In this document: positions 44,264 through 53,148 of the stretch, in pieces | How positions within the stretch are numbered: position 1 is the first letter of the stretch | How the letters are laid out: every line of letters starts with the position of its first letter | Assembly (NCBI RefSeq): GCF_030296915.1 | Contig: NZ_AP028031.1 | Span: 1,669,501 to 1,733,500 of the forward strand | DNA length: 64,000 nt | Origin: Anaerostipes hadrus ATCC 29173 = JCM 17467 | GTDB taxonomy: Bacteria; Bacillota; Clostridia; Lachnospirales; Lachnospiraceae | Direction of reading: 5' to 3' | Notes under the pieces: generated by a model | Databases searched by the model: none | The model's input: the letters and a program-made list of their open reading frames with translations, nothing else | Told to the model about the DNA's origin: nothing | Program-made: the position numbers and the translations under genes

Positions 44264-45745
44264 TTATCTTCCTCGTTTTGCAGTTATAACAATGATCATC
44301 ATAGCAAGTGCAAGGCTTATTGCTGCTCCTGCAAGTCCAATATATCCATTTCCTGTAATTCCTGACAAAATATATCCAACACTTGCACAAAGTGCCACTG
44401 TTAATGCATATGGCATCTGTGTTGCCACGTGGTCTATGTGCCTACACTGCGCTCCCGCAGACGAAAGAATCGTTGTATCAGAAATCGGTGAAATATGATC
44501 TCCACAAACAGCTCCTGCAAGAATCGCTCCTACACAAACTGACATCATCATATAATTAGCACTTAAGATCGTAACAGAAATTGGGATCAAAATTCCAAAT
44601 GTTCCCCATGATGTTCCTGTTGCAAATGCAAGTCCTAATGAAATCAGGAAGAAGATAACCGGCATCACAGCGATCGCCATTGTACTTCCACCAACAGCTG
44701 CTTTAACAAATCCCTGAATATTTAAATACTCTGCTCCACAAACACCTGATAATGTCCATGCAAGACAAAGGATCATGATCGCTGATGTCATTGCTTTAAA
44801 TCCCTGTGCAAAGCTTCCACAGAAATCTACAAATTCAAGAACTTTTCTTGGAATATACAAAATAAATGTAAAGATCAGTGTTAAAAATGATCCTAATACC
44901 AAACTTCTCGCACTGGAGCAATTAGCAAAGGCCTCTGCAAGCGGAACCCCTTTGAAAAAGCCTCCTGTGTACAACATAAATCCAATACAAGAAGCGATCA
45001 AAAATAAAATCGGCAAGATCAGATCTTTTACCTTTCCATGTCCAACGATCGGTACTTCTTCTTCATCTTCAACAATCTCTTCTAAATGTGCATTTAATTC
45101 ATATTGTTTCATCTTTGAATAATCAATATTCGTAATGATCAAAAATGCCAAAAATACAAGTGTGAGCAATGCATAATAGTTAAATGGAATTGCTCTCAAG
45201 AATAAGGTAAATCCATCAATATTGCATCCTGCTGGAAGAGATGATCCTACAGCTGCTGCCCAGCTTGAGATTGGCGCAATAATACATACGGGAGCTGCAG
45301 TTGCATCGATCACATAAGCCAATTTTGCTCTTGTAATATTATGTTTATCTGTCACAGGGCGCATAACCGTTCCAACTGTCAGACAGTTAAAATAATCATC
45401 AACAAAGATCACAACTCCAAGACAGATCGTTGCAAAAAGTGCCTGTCTCTTTGTGCGGATCGCTTTTGCTGCCCATTTTCCATAGGCTCTGGAAGCACCT
45501 GATTTGGTGATCAGTGCTACCAGAATTCCTAATAATACTAAAAATATCAAAATATCGCAATTAGCTCCAATTTTCTCTCCCATGATTGCAAAAATGGTAT
45601 CCATTGCTTTGATCAGATGAAAATTATGATACATCAGAGCCCCCGATGCAATTCCGATCATCAGCGATAAATATACCTCCTTGGTTATTAATGCTAAAAC
45701 AATTGCAATCACTGGCGGAAGAATCGCCCAAAATGTACCTGTCAT
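44264..45745 (-). CDS. NhaC-family Na+/H+ or solute antiporter
   Basis: A 493-residue transporter with about eleven helices. The family motifs are VIFVDDYFNCLTVGTVMRPV near residue 113 and FATGTSWGTFGILIPI plus GDHISPISDTTILSSAGAQC in the second half. The family includes sodium/proton, malate/lactate and other exchangers; the substrate cannot be read. It begins 20 bases after the hydratase gene, which suggests a link to an organic acid. Confidence 0.88.
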   Translation of the reverse strand: MTGTFWAILPPVIAIVLALITKEVYLSLMIGIASGALMYHNFHLIKAMDTIFAIMGEKIGANCDILIFLVLLGILVALITKSGASRAYGKWAAKAIRTKRQALFATICLGVVIFVDDYFNCLTVGTVMRPVTDKHNITRAKLAYVIDATAAPVCIIAPISSWAAAVGSSLPAGCNIDGFTLFLRAIPFNYYALLTLVFLAFLIITNIDYSKMKQYELNAHLEEIVEDEEEVPIVGHGKVKDLILPILFLIASCIGFMLYTGGFFKGVPLAEAFANCSSARSLVLGSFLTLIFTFILYIPRKVLEFVDFCGSFAQGFKAMTSAIMILCLAWTLSGVCGAEYLNIQGFVKAAVGGSTMAIAVMPVIFFLISLGLAFATGTSWGTFGILIPISVTILSANYMMMSVCVGAILAGAVCGDHISPISDTTILSSAGAQCRHIDHVATQMPYALTVALCASVGYILSGITGNGYIGLAGAAISLALAMMIIVITAKRGR

Positions 45746-45765
45746 GTATATTTACTCCTTAATCT

Positions 45766-48045
45766 TTAATCTCTGTAATAATTGATGAGGCATCCTTTTA
45801 AAATGATTTCTCTCTCATCATCTGTTAATTCACCTAGTGTTAAGGTGATCTCTTTCATTCCTTCATTTACCACATATGCTGGAATCTTTGTAAGCTTGTC
45901 TTCCACTGCTTTGCGGACATCTGGAACAAAAATGTAATCTTTGTTCTTAAATGGAAGTTCTCCTTTATCAATCGTAAATGGAAGCATTCCCCAGTTGATC
46001 AGGTTTGAACGGTATCTCTTTGTCGCATATTCGTTTGCGATATTTGCCCATCCACCTAATACTTTCTGGCAAGAAGCCGCCTGTTCACGTGCAGAACCAT
46101 CTCCTGGTTTCACTGCAAAGATCGTGCTTCCGATTCCTAAATTATCCTGAGTTACATCCGCGTAAGATTCTTTGACTGTCTCCAGGATATCTTTAACTTC
46201 TGGGAATGCTTCCGCTGCATCTTCTCCAGCTTCGATCGCTTTCTGTGCTTTCTGTACTTCTTTTGCAAGTCCTACATATGCAGGGTCTTTTCTTGATAAC
46301 GCAAATTCTGCAAGTCCTAATGGATTAGAACGGTAAGATGAAGTTTCTCCAGATGGAATCAATTCATCTGTTGTTGTAACAGGATCATGAATCTCTGATA
46401 CAACTTTTAATAACATGTTCTGTGGAAGTGCAGACATCTCTGGCCAATCTTTGATGTTTGGTCCAAACTGAATCTCTACTGATGGATCTGCAACACCCTT
46501 GCTGTCAAATACACGATTATCATAAATTGTCTTGTCAAAGTGATATTTTGGAATAAAATCACTTGCTTCTACATCCGTTGCCGGTGTTAAATATCCTTTA
46601 TTCGCTGCTGTTGCTGCGATAGAACGTGCATCCATTAATGCAACGGAAGAAATCTGGCCATTCTGAAGTTTAGAACCTTCACGGTTCGGGAAGTTTCTTG
46701 TTGAATGACGAATACTAAACGCATTATTTGCAGGTGTATCTCCAGCACCAAAACATGGTCCACAGAATGCTGTCTTAACGATCGCACCTGTCTGCATCAG
46801 ATCTGCAACTGCTCCATTCTTCACAAGTTCCATATAAATTGGTGTACTTGCAGGATATACGCTTAATGTAAATTCATCAGAACCAATACTTGCTCCTTTT
46901 AAGATATTAGCCGCTGCACAGATATTTTCATATCCACCACCTGCACATCCTGCAATGATTCCCTGATCTACATAAAGTTTTCCATCGTGGACTTTATCTC
47001 TTAAAGAATAGTCAACTGCACCATCTAAACTTACTAATGCACGTTTTTCTACATCTGCAAGAATATCGTCAAGGTTTGCATTCACCTCTTCGATCGTGTA
47101 TGTATTACTTGGATGGAATGGCATAGCGATCATTGGTTTGATCTTATCTAAATCTACTTCCACGATTCCATCATAATATGCTACTTTTCCAGGATTCAAT
47201 TCCTTAAAGTCTTCAGACCTTCCATGAATCTCGTAAAATTCCTTGATCTTATCATCTGTTCTCCAGATAGAAGACAGGCAAGTTGTCTCTGTTGTCATAA
47301 CATCGACACCGATTCTGAAATCTGCACTTAAATTAGATACACCAGGTCCAACAAATTCCATAACTTTATTGTTTACATAGCCTTTTTCAAAGACTGCTCC
47401 GATGATCGCCAGTGCAACATCCTGTGGTCCGACACCTTTGACTGGTTTTCCTTTTAAATAAATTCCGATCACACCTGGCATATTGATATCATAAGTTCTG
47501 TTAAGAAGCTGTTTTACAAGCTCTGGTCCACCTTCTCCCATTGCCATGGTTCCAAGTGCTCCATAACGTGTATGGCTGTCTGATCCAAGGATCATCTTTC
47601 CACCGCCAGCTAACATTTCTCTTGCGAACTGATGGATCACTGCCTGATGAGGTGGTACATAAACTCCACCATATTTCTTTGCAGCTGTTAAACCAAACAT
47701 ATGATCATCTTCGTTGATGGTTCCCCCAACAGCACACAGACTATTATGACAGTTTGTCAATACATATGGTACCGGGAATTTCTCGATTCCTGATGCTCTT
47801 GCTGTCTGAATAATTCCAACAAACGTAATATCATGAGATGTTAATTTATCGAATTTAATCTGAAGTTTCTCCATGTTACCAGATGTATTGTGGTCTCTTA
47901 AAATACCATATGCTATGGTGTTCTTAGAAGCTTCTTCCTTAGATACCACTTCACCTGCAAGCTGCTTTAATGCTTCGGCTTCAGATTCTTTTACCAAAGT
48001 TATTCCGTCTACCAGATATGCACCTTCTGAAAATAATTGAATCAT
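45766..48045 (-). CDS. Aconitase-superfamily hydratase (YbhJ-like)
   Basis: A 759-residue protein of the aconitase superfamily. Fe-S and active-site segments: [24 protein letters not shown] and [18 protein letters not shown] with [14 protein letters not shown]. The arrangement resembles E. coli YbhJ and clostridial proteins called simply hydratase, not AcnA or AcnB, so the substrate is unknown. I place the start at 48045 ([12 protein letters not shown]) because the GGAGG site lies eight bases upstream; an in-frame TTG at 48063 would include that site. The antiporter follows at once. Confidence 0.82.
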   Translation of the reverse strand: MIQLFSEGAYLVDGITLVKESEAEALKQLAGEVVSKEEASKNTIAYGILRDHNTSGNMEKLQIKFDKLTSHDITFVGIIQTARASGIEKFPVPYVLTNCHNSLCAVGGTINEDDHMFGLTAAKKYGGVYVPPHQAVIHQFAREMLAGGGKMILGSDSHTRYGALGTMAMGEGGPELVKQLLNRTYDINMPGVIGIYLKGKPVKGVGPQDVALAIIGAVFEKGYVNNKVMEFVGPGVSNLSADFRIGVDVMTTETTCLSSIWRTDDKIKEFYEIHGRSEDFKELNPGKVAYYDGIVEVDLDKIKPMIAMPFHPSNTYTIEEVNANLDDILADVEKRALVSLDGAVDYSLRDKVHDGKLYVDQGIIAGCAGGGYENICAAANILKGASIGSDEFTLSVYPASTPIYMELVKNGAVADLMQTGAIVKTAFCGPCFGAGDTPANNAFSIRHSTRNFPNREGSKLQNGQISSVALMDARSIAATAANKGYLTPATDVEASDFIPKYHFDKTIYDNRVFDSKGVADPSVEIQFGPNIKDWPEMSALPQNMLLKVVSEIHDPVTTTDELIPSGETSSYRSNPLGLAEFALSRKDPAYVGLAKEVQKAQKAIEAGEDAAEAFPEVKDILETVKESYADVTQDNLGIGSTIFAVKPGDGSAREQAASCQKVLGGWANIANEYATKRYRSNLINWGMLPFTIDKGELPFKNKDYIFVPDVRKAVEDKLTKIPAYVVNEGMKEITLTLGELTDDEREIILKGCLINYYRD

Positions 48046-48117
48046 GTATCTGTCCTCCTGCAATGCATTTTTCTAGTTATTATAACATACTTCTACACTT
48101 TATGGAAGTAAAACGTT

Positions 48118-48150
48118 AAAAAGGTGCAGACACCAAGGCTCTGCACCCTA
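48118..48150 (-). terminator. Intrinsic terminator after the MraY-like gene
   Basis: On the minus strand GGTGCAGA pairs with TCTGCACC around a nine-base loop, followed by five U. Confidence 0.75.
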
Positions 48151-48171
48151 TATATTTTATTTTTATTTATT

Positions 48172-49134
48172 CTAAATAAGGATCATATATACTGTTGCAA
48201 TTGAAATAACGATCTGAATGATCGCAAATCTGAAAACAGTCTGTGTATTAGACCAACCGATTTTCTTACGAACGTGATCATGTAACGGCATCGTTGTATT
48301 CGCAAAAATATGTATCTTTAAGAATCTAAGTAATGCTACTTTCACAAGTCCTAATCCACCATCCAGGATCAGAATCAATGCAACTAATAAGAACAAGAAA
48401 GGACTTCCTGTCTTAAGCACTGCCAAACTGATAAAAATTCCCATGGCACGGCTTCCTGCATCTCCCATCATCAAACGGCTTGGTGTTGCATTGTACCATA
48501 AATATCCAAGAATACATACAACAAACAATAAAATAATATATGGAAACTGTGTTTCATTTCCACGGATCTGATCGATCACATAGATCGTTACCAGTGTAAT
48601 GATCGTTAATGTTCCAGATAGTCCGTCGACTCCATCAGAGCAGTTTGTTACATTGATCGCTGCCCATACAAGAATGATCGTAAGAATAAAGAACAACACT
48701 GGTGGAATATAGAATTTCACGCCGATCGTTGCAAGCTCTACATAAGTAGAATTAAAATGAATATAGTTAAGTGCTGCAACTGCTGCTACCAAAAAGTCAA
48801 GAATTCCTTTTTTGTATTCTCCCCATGGCTCATCTGCTGCATCATCCATAAATCCTGTTAACATTTCAACAAAAACAAGAACAAGATAAATAAACATCTC
48901 CACAGACATCTCTCCAAACAACAATGCTGCGATACAAAATACAGAAATAAAAATGATCCCTGCACCTCTTGGTTTTCCTGCGGATAACTTTCCATTATGT
49001 GCAAATTCTCTTCCCATATCTCTTGGCAGCCAATCATTTAAAAAGGATGTCAGGATACAGGTTGCAGCAAATGCAAAAAATACTCCGATAAATGCCGTGA
49101 TCGGTAAAACACTTCCGGCAATCATATTTAACAT
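48172..49134 (-). CDS. MraY-like phospho-MurNAc-pentapeptide transferase
   Basis: A 320-residue membrane enzyme with about nine to ten helices. MDDAADEPWGEYKKGILDF provides the first Asp pair, NVTNCSDGVDGLSG the substrate-binding motif, LMMGDAGSRAMG the third motif, and MPLHDHVRKKIGWSNTQTVFRF replaces the usual PIHHHFELKGW loop. MraY makes lipid I. The gene stands alone, not in a division and cell-wall cluster, and the sequence around the Asp motif differs from standard MraY, so it could be the only MraY or a paralogue acting on another sugar. Confidence 0.8.
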   Translation of the reverse strand: MLNMIAGSVLPITAFIGVFFAFAATCILTSFLNDWLPRDMGREFAHNGKLSAGKPRGAGIIFISVFCIAALLFGEMSVEMFIYLVLVFVEMLTGFMDDAADEPWGEYKKGILDFLVAAVAALNYIHFNSTYVELATIGVKFYIPPVLFFILTIILVWAAINVTNCSDGVDGLSGTLTIITLVTIYVIDQIRGNETQFPYIILLFVVCILGYLWYNATPSRLMMGDAGSRAMGIFISLAVLKTGSPFLFLLVALILILDGGLGLVKVALLRFLKIHIFANTTMPLHDHVRKKIGWSNTQTVFRFAIIQIVISIATVYMILI

Positions 49135-49249
49135 TGGTATTCCTCCTAATTATCTTTTTAGTATACTCTTTTTTATCACACAATTATCTAGTATATCACG
49201 GATTTAAAATATTGCAATTCTTATTTTCATAAACTCCGCGTGTTTTGTT

Positions 49250-49891
49250 CTATTTCTGCTTCATCTCCTCTACGAGGCTTCTCAGCTGTTTTGTATCTTT
49301 TTTAATGTCCTTTGCAGCAAAGATTGCTGAAACAACTGCCACTCCATCAACATCCGTTCCTTCTAGTGTCTTGATATTTTCTTTTTTGATCCCGCCGATC
49401 GCTACCACTGGAATCTCTACTGTATGACAGATTTTTTTAATTTCTTCCTTAGAGACAACATTGGCATCTTTCTTGGTTGATGTTGCACAAACTGCACCAA
49501 CTCCCAAATAGTCTGCACCGCCTTTTTGTGCTTTTATTGCTTCCTCTACATTGTGCGCAGAAACCCCAATGATCTTATCTTCTCCTAATAATTTTCTTGC
49601 CTCTTCTACTGACATGTCATCTTGCCCGATATGAACTCCATCAGCATCAACTGCCAAAGCCACTTCTATATTATCATTGATCACAAATGGCACCTTGTAT
49701 TCCTTGGACAGTTCTTTCATTTCTCTTGCTTCTTTTATAAATTCTTCTTTGGAAAGATGTTTTTCACGAAGCTGTAAAAAGGTAATTCCACCCTCCAAAG
49801 CTTCCTTCACCTGATCCATCAAGGTAGTGTCTTCTACCCATGTCCTGTCTGTTACTGCATATAAAGTCATTGCATCAGCATTTACTCTCAA
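49250..49891 (-). CDS. thiE: Thiamine-phosphate synthase
   Basis: A 213-residue TIM-barrel enzyme that joins HMP pyrophosphate and thiazole phosphate. Motifs: TLYAVTDR, FLQLREKHLSKEE, VDADGVHIGQDDM, VGAVCATSTKKDA and VVAIGGI. I place the start at TTG 49891, eight bases after AAAGGAG; ATG codons further upstream lack a site. The start overlaps the end of thiM by 17 bases, so the two are coupled. Confidence 0.9.
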   Translation of the reverse strand: MRVNADAMTLYAVTDRTWVEDTTLMDQVKEALEGGITFLQLREKHLSKEEFIKEAREMKELSKEYKVPFVINDNIEVALAVDADGVHIGQDDMSVEEARKLLGEDKIIGVSAHNVEEAIKAQKGGADYLGVGAVCATSTKKDANVVSKEEIKKICHTVEIPVVAIGGIKKENIKTLEGTDVDGVAVVSAIFAAKDIKKDTKQLRSLVEEMKQK

Positions 49892-50702
49892 TTTGACTGC
49901 TCCTTTCCATCCATTCTGCATTCATATTACTCATCGCATCCATCAGATGCACTTTCAATGTACCTGTTCCTTCTGCTTTCTCCTTTGCATATTCTCCACA
50001 GATTCCCATCGCACTAACTGCTGTCGTCACTGCTTCTAAGATCTGATCTGGATTAGCTCCGATAAATCCTGCGATCACGCCATCCAACATACATCCGGTT
50101 CCCGTGATCCTTGACATATCCAAAACACCGTTATCGATCAAATAGATCTGCTGTCCATCCGTCACTAGATCTGTTTTTCCTGTGATCACGATCACTGCTT
50201 TGGTCTTCTTCGCCATATTCTTTGCCATTTGAATCACATATTCCAAATTGTCTTCTGTCACAGCATCATCTTTCTTCGCATCAACACCATAACCATCATC
50301 ACTGCCCTCATATAAGGTTTTGATCTCTGATATATTTCCACGGATCACGTTAAAGTGGATCTGCTTAAGCAATTTCGCCGCTGTTTCTTTTCTGAATCTG
50401 GAAGCACCGACTCCCACAGGATCAAACACGACCAGATGACCCCGTTGATTCGCTTCTTTTCCCGCAAGAAGCATGGATCTCACTGTATTTTGTTTTAAAG
50501 TTCCCATATTGATCACGAGACTGTCACACATTGCTGTGATCTCTCTAACTTCCATCCAGTCATCTGCCATGATCGGTGAAGCCCCGATCGCAAGGATCAT
50601 ATTCGCAACATCATTGATCGTTACATAGTTTGTAATACAATGGACCATTGTCTGATCTCTTCTGATATTATCAAAAATTCTCTCAAAATCTATTCTCTTC
50701 AT
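49875..50702 (-). CDS. thiM: Hydroxyethylthiazole kinase
   Basis: A 275-residue ribokinase-like enzyme that phosphorylates hydroxyethylthiazole in thiamine salvage. TNYVTINDVANMILAIGASP near residue 25, VFDPVGVGASRFR, and VISGTGCM-like SRITGTGCMLDGVIAGF are diagnostic. Start 50702 (MKRIDFERIF) is preceded by GAAGGA. The frame stays open for 119 codons upstream, but that stretch is antisense to the Cys-rich gene and is not coding. With thiE it salvages thiazole; no thiD and no TPP riboswitch were seen. Confidence 0.93.
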   Translation of the reverse strand: MKRIDFERIFDNIRRDQTMVHCITNYVTINDVANMILAIGASPIMADDWMEVREITAMCDSLVINMGTLKQNTVRSMLLAGKEANQRGHLVVFDPVGVGASRFRKETAAKLLKQIHFNVIRGNISEIKTLYEGSDDGYGVDAKKDDAVTEDNLEYVIQMAKNMAKKTKAVIVITGKTDLVTDGQQIYLIDNGVLDMSRITGTGCMLDGVIAGFIGANPDQILEAVTTAVSAMGICGEYAKEKAEGTGTLKVHLMDAMSNMNAEWMERSSQIESKC

Positions 50703-50844
50703 CTGATTCCTTCTTTTCTCCTGTCTCCTGCATTCATTGCAGATTATACCACAAATATTAAAAAAGGTATACTGGCGAATTTTCTCACACTTTATAATTC
50801 CCAGAATACTATAAACTGTAAATAAATCTTTTGGAGGTTTTAAC

Positions 50845-51081
50845 ATGAGTGATTTAGCTGCAACTGGCTGTGGAGGATCTTGTGGTTCATCTTGCTTTGG
50901 AGGAAATAACAGCTGTCTGCTTCTTTTAATCTTACTTTGCTGCTGTGGAGGCGGAAATAATGATGGCTGCGGATGCGGAAACGGATGTGACAGCCTGATC
51001 TGGATCATCTTAATCCTCTGCTGCTGTGGTAACGGCAGCTTTGGATGTGGCAACAACAATGGCTGCGGATGTGGATGCTGA
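50845..51081 (+). CDS. Cysteine/glycine-rich small protein of unknown function
   Basis: A 78-residue protein with 17 cysteines and many Gly and Asn. It is built from two similar halves: a hydrophobic run ending in CCC (CLLLLILLCCCGGG, then SLIWIILILCCCGNG) followed by a GCGCG-type segment. The hydrophobic runs are too short and too alike for a signal peptide but could insert in a membrane. Binding site GGAGG is nine bases upstream, and a strong terminator follows, so it is a real monocistronic gene. A spore-structural, metal-binding or redox role is conceivable; nothing is proven. Confidence 0.7.
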   Translation: MSDLAATGCGGSCGSSCFGGNNSCLLLLILLCCCGGGNNDGCGCGNGCDSLIWIILILCCCGNGSFGCGNNNGCGCGC

Positions 51082-51099
51082 ATTTAATGATTTCTGATA

Positions 51100-51137
51100 A
51101 AAGAGGATGCCTTTTGATCCGGCATCCTCTTTTTTAT
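51100..51137 (+). terminator. Intrinsic terminator after the Cys-rich gene
   Basis: AAGAGGATGCC pairs perfectly with GGCATCCTCTT, loop TTTTGATCC, followed by TTTTT. It touches the stop of the convergent gene at 51134. Confidence 0.85.
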
Positions 51138-51343
51138 TGGCAGATCACCAGTAACAGCAAACAGATGATCCACATATTGTTCTGATTCCTTTTTTCTGGT
51201 CTCTTCTGCATCCGATAGTTATCATTCTCTTGTTTTTCCTGTTTCCTCTTTTCTTCCAGTTGTCTTTGTTCTTCTTTGTGCCTTAAGCACTCAGGATCCA
51301 GTTCATAAACTGTATTTTCTTCTTCTACCAAAATTTCATTCAT
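51134..51343 (-). CDS. Small charged protein with C-terminal membrane anchor
   Basis: A 69-residue protein I do not recognise: an acidic start (MNEILVEEENTVYELDPE), a Glu/Lys/Gln-rich helical middle (RQLEEKRKQEKQEN, likely coiled coil) and a hydrophobic end (MWIICLLLLVICQ) that looks like a tail anchor. I take ATG 51343 with AGGAGG eleven bases upstream; a GTG at 51355 is in frame but overlaps that site. It is divergent from the pair at 51404. Confidence 0.55.
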   Translation of the reverse strand: MNEILVEEENTVYELDPECLRHKEEQRQLEEKRKQEKQENDNYRMQKRPEKRNQNNMWIICLLLLVICQ

Positions 51344-51403
51344 AATTTTTTTCACCTCCTAATACTATAGGATATGAGAAAAAATCTGAAGGTTGTGACA
51401 ATC

Positions 51404-51889
51404 ATGGAACAAAATCAAACTTCCTGGGAAAATTTTTTCCGTAATGACTCTTCTAATATGTTAGAAGATGCCCTTCCATATCTCCCACCAAACTTAAAAA
51501 AGGTTGCTGCCATTTATATCAAATTAACCGAACTTTCAAAAATCTCTTCTGAATTTGACAACGAACAGACTCTTTCTGCCTGTGGTTTTGATCAAGATCC
51601 TGCTTCTATGGAATTATTACTAAATGCTCTGAAACTTCGCGCCCCGAAGGAAACCGCTATGCAGATCGAACAAATTCTTCAGATGATGCAAATGTTTGAA
51701 GTCTATCAAAATTATCAGCGTTTTGTCGATACGACTAACCATTCATCTCCCTCATCTTCTGACAGCCAAAACAATGATCTATTTTCAAAACTAATGCCTA
51801 TGATGATGGCAAAAGACAGTCCTTGTACTAATACAGCAAAACCAAATTCTGACTTTATGAACCAGTTAAACCAGATTCTTAAAAAATAA
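51404..51889 (+). CDS. Unknown helical protein, first of a two-gene unit
   Basis: A 161-residue soluble, mostly helical protein (MEQNQTSWENFF at the start, then LPPNLKKVAAIYIKLTEL, MQIEQILQMMQMFEVYQNY and a Ser/Asn-rich linker before KLMPMMMAKDS). No recognised domain. The start at 51404 has GAAGG eleven bases before; an ATG at 51374 has no site. The next gene follows after 11 bases and also carries methionine-rich helices, so they are probably partners. Clostridial spore-associated proteins can look like this, but that is a guess. Confidence 0.55.
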   Translation: MEQNQTSWENFFRNDSSNMLEDALPYLPPNLKKVAAIYIKLTELSKISSEFDNEQTLSACGFDQDPASMELLLNALKLRAPKETAMQIEQILQMMQMFEVYQNYQRFVDTTNHSSPSSSDSQNNDLFSKLMPMMMAKDSPCTNTAKPNSDFMNQLNQILKK

Positions 51890-51900
51890 AGGAGTTTTTT

Positions 51901-52164
51901 ATGTCTGACGATCCTATTTCATTCGATCATTTATCTTCTCTTGACCCAAAAAAGCTGGAAATCATAAAATTTGTGATCTCCAGCTGCCACGGAAAACCTC
52001 TTGAATTAATTCTCCCAGACCTTATGGCGGCTTCAAGCCGTCTTTCAGAACAAGGTCTTTCTTTTACAAACGAAGAAATTTCCATGATCATCGATGGTCT
52101 GAAAGAATCCATGTCTCCAGAAGAACAGCAGCGGATCGATATGATCCGTCCACTGATCATGTAA
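51901..52164 (+). CDS. Unknown small helical protein, partner of the preceding gene
   Basis: An 87-residue protein with a short acidic start (MSDDPISFDHLSSLDPKKLE), a central helix with SSCHGKPLELILPDLMAA and a C-terminal helix ending MSPEEQQRIDMIRPLIM. AAAGGAG lies seven bases upstream. No domain recognised. It ends eight bases before the convergent dehydrogenase gene. Confidence 0.6.
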   Translation: MSDDPISFDHLSSLDPKKLEIIKFVISSCHGKPLELILPDLMAASSRLSEQGLSFTNEEISMIIDGLKESMSPEEQQRIDMIRPLIM

Positions 52165-52171
52165 TTTAGGT

Positions 52172-53125
52172 TTAAGAAAGCATTTCTTTTGCTTTCTTTA
52201 AATAACCGCGGATCACATCACAGGAATGCGCAAATTGGCTTTTCTCCTCTTCTGTAAGATCCATTTCTACAATTTCTTCTATTCCGTCTGCTCCGATCAC
52301 GACCGGAACTCCTGCTGCCACGTCTTTCTGTCCATACTCCCCATCCAGATGGACAGAAAGCGGCCAGATCCTTTTCTCATCGTATACGATTGATTTGACG
52401 ATCTCACTTAACGCGATCCCAATTCCAAATTCTGTACTTTTCTTACCAATGATCACTGTCATGCCCGCCTGTCGAACCTCGTCCTGTAGATCTTCGATCG
52501 TAATCTTGCCTAACGTATCAGGATACTCCTTTTGAAGTTTTGCAAATGGTTTCCCTCCGACAGACACACGGGATAATGGAACAATCTGAGAATCCCCATG
52601 TTCACCCATGCAGAATGCCTTTATGGAATTTCTGTGATATCCTGTTTTCTCTTCTAAAATTCTCTTGATCCTTAAGCTGTCAAGACTCGTTCCTGTGCTA
52701 AAGCAACGGAATCTCTCGATACCTAACGCTTTCCTCAAACATTCTCCTACTACATCCGCAGGATTTGTAATACTGATCAGAATTCCTCGAAACTTTGTAT
52801 CTTGAATCTTTGGAATGATATCTTTCAATCGTTCCATGGAATCTCCGAACATGTCAAGTCTTGTCTCTCCCTCCTTGCGGCTTCGTCCGATCGCATTGAC
52901 AAGAATATCCGCATCGTCAAGATCTTCATAACTGCCTGAACGAATCACAACTTTCGCAGGAAGACACGCTCCCATATCATCAAGATCTAATGCCTGGCTT
53001 TTTGCTTTTTCTTCATCTATGTCGATTAAAACAATTTCATTTGCAAGACTACGAAACATCAATGACAATGCACAGTGTGTTCCGACATGTCCCGCTCCTA
53101 AAATTACGATCTTCGTCTGTTTCAT
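52172..53125 (-). CDS. L-lactate/malate dehydrogenase family protein
   Basis: A 317-residue NAD-dependent 2-hydroxyacid dehydrogenase. The dinucleotide motif is VILGAGHVGTHCAL, the substrate-binding Arg and Asp are in STGTSLDSLRIKR, and the catalytic histidine is in GEHGDSQIVPLS. The specificity loop reads SRKEGETRLD where lactate dehydrogenases have NQKPGETRLD; the residue matching Gln102 is Arg, as in malate dehydrogenases. The enzyme may therefore prefer oxaloacetate or another bulky or acidic 2-oxo acid. Shortly downstream of the thioesterase gene (23 bases), same strand. Confidence 0.85.
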   Translation of the reverse strand: MKQTKIVILGAGHVGTHCALSLMFRSLANEIVLIDIDEEKAKSQALDLDDMGACLPAKVVIRSGSYEDLDDADILVNAIGRSRKEGETRLDMFGDSMERLKDIIPKIQDTKFRGILISITNPADVVGECLRKALGIERFRCFSTGTSLDSLRIKRILEEKTGYHRNSIKAFCMGEHGDSQIVPLSRVSVGGKPFAKLQKEYPDTLGKITIEDLQDEVRQAGMTVIIGKKSTEFGIGIALSEIVKSIVYDEKRIWPLSVHLDGEYGQKDVAAGVPVVIGADGIEEIVEMDLTEEEKSQFAHSCDVIRGYLKKAKEMLS

Positions 53126-53148
53126 CTGCTTTTCCTTCCATCTAATAT

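Noticed and set aside
50703..50840. Possible TPP riboswitch ahead of thiM-thiE
   Set aside because: No CTGAGA or other conserved TPP-box element was found on the minus strand.
50703..51059. In-frame upstream extension of thiM, rich in Pro and Gln
   Set aside because: It is antisense to the Cys/Gly-rich gene, whose GGA and TGC codons give Pro and Gln-rich frames on the other strand; the real thiM start has its own binding site.
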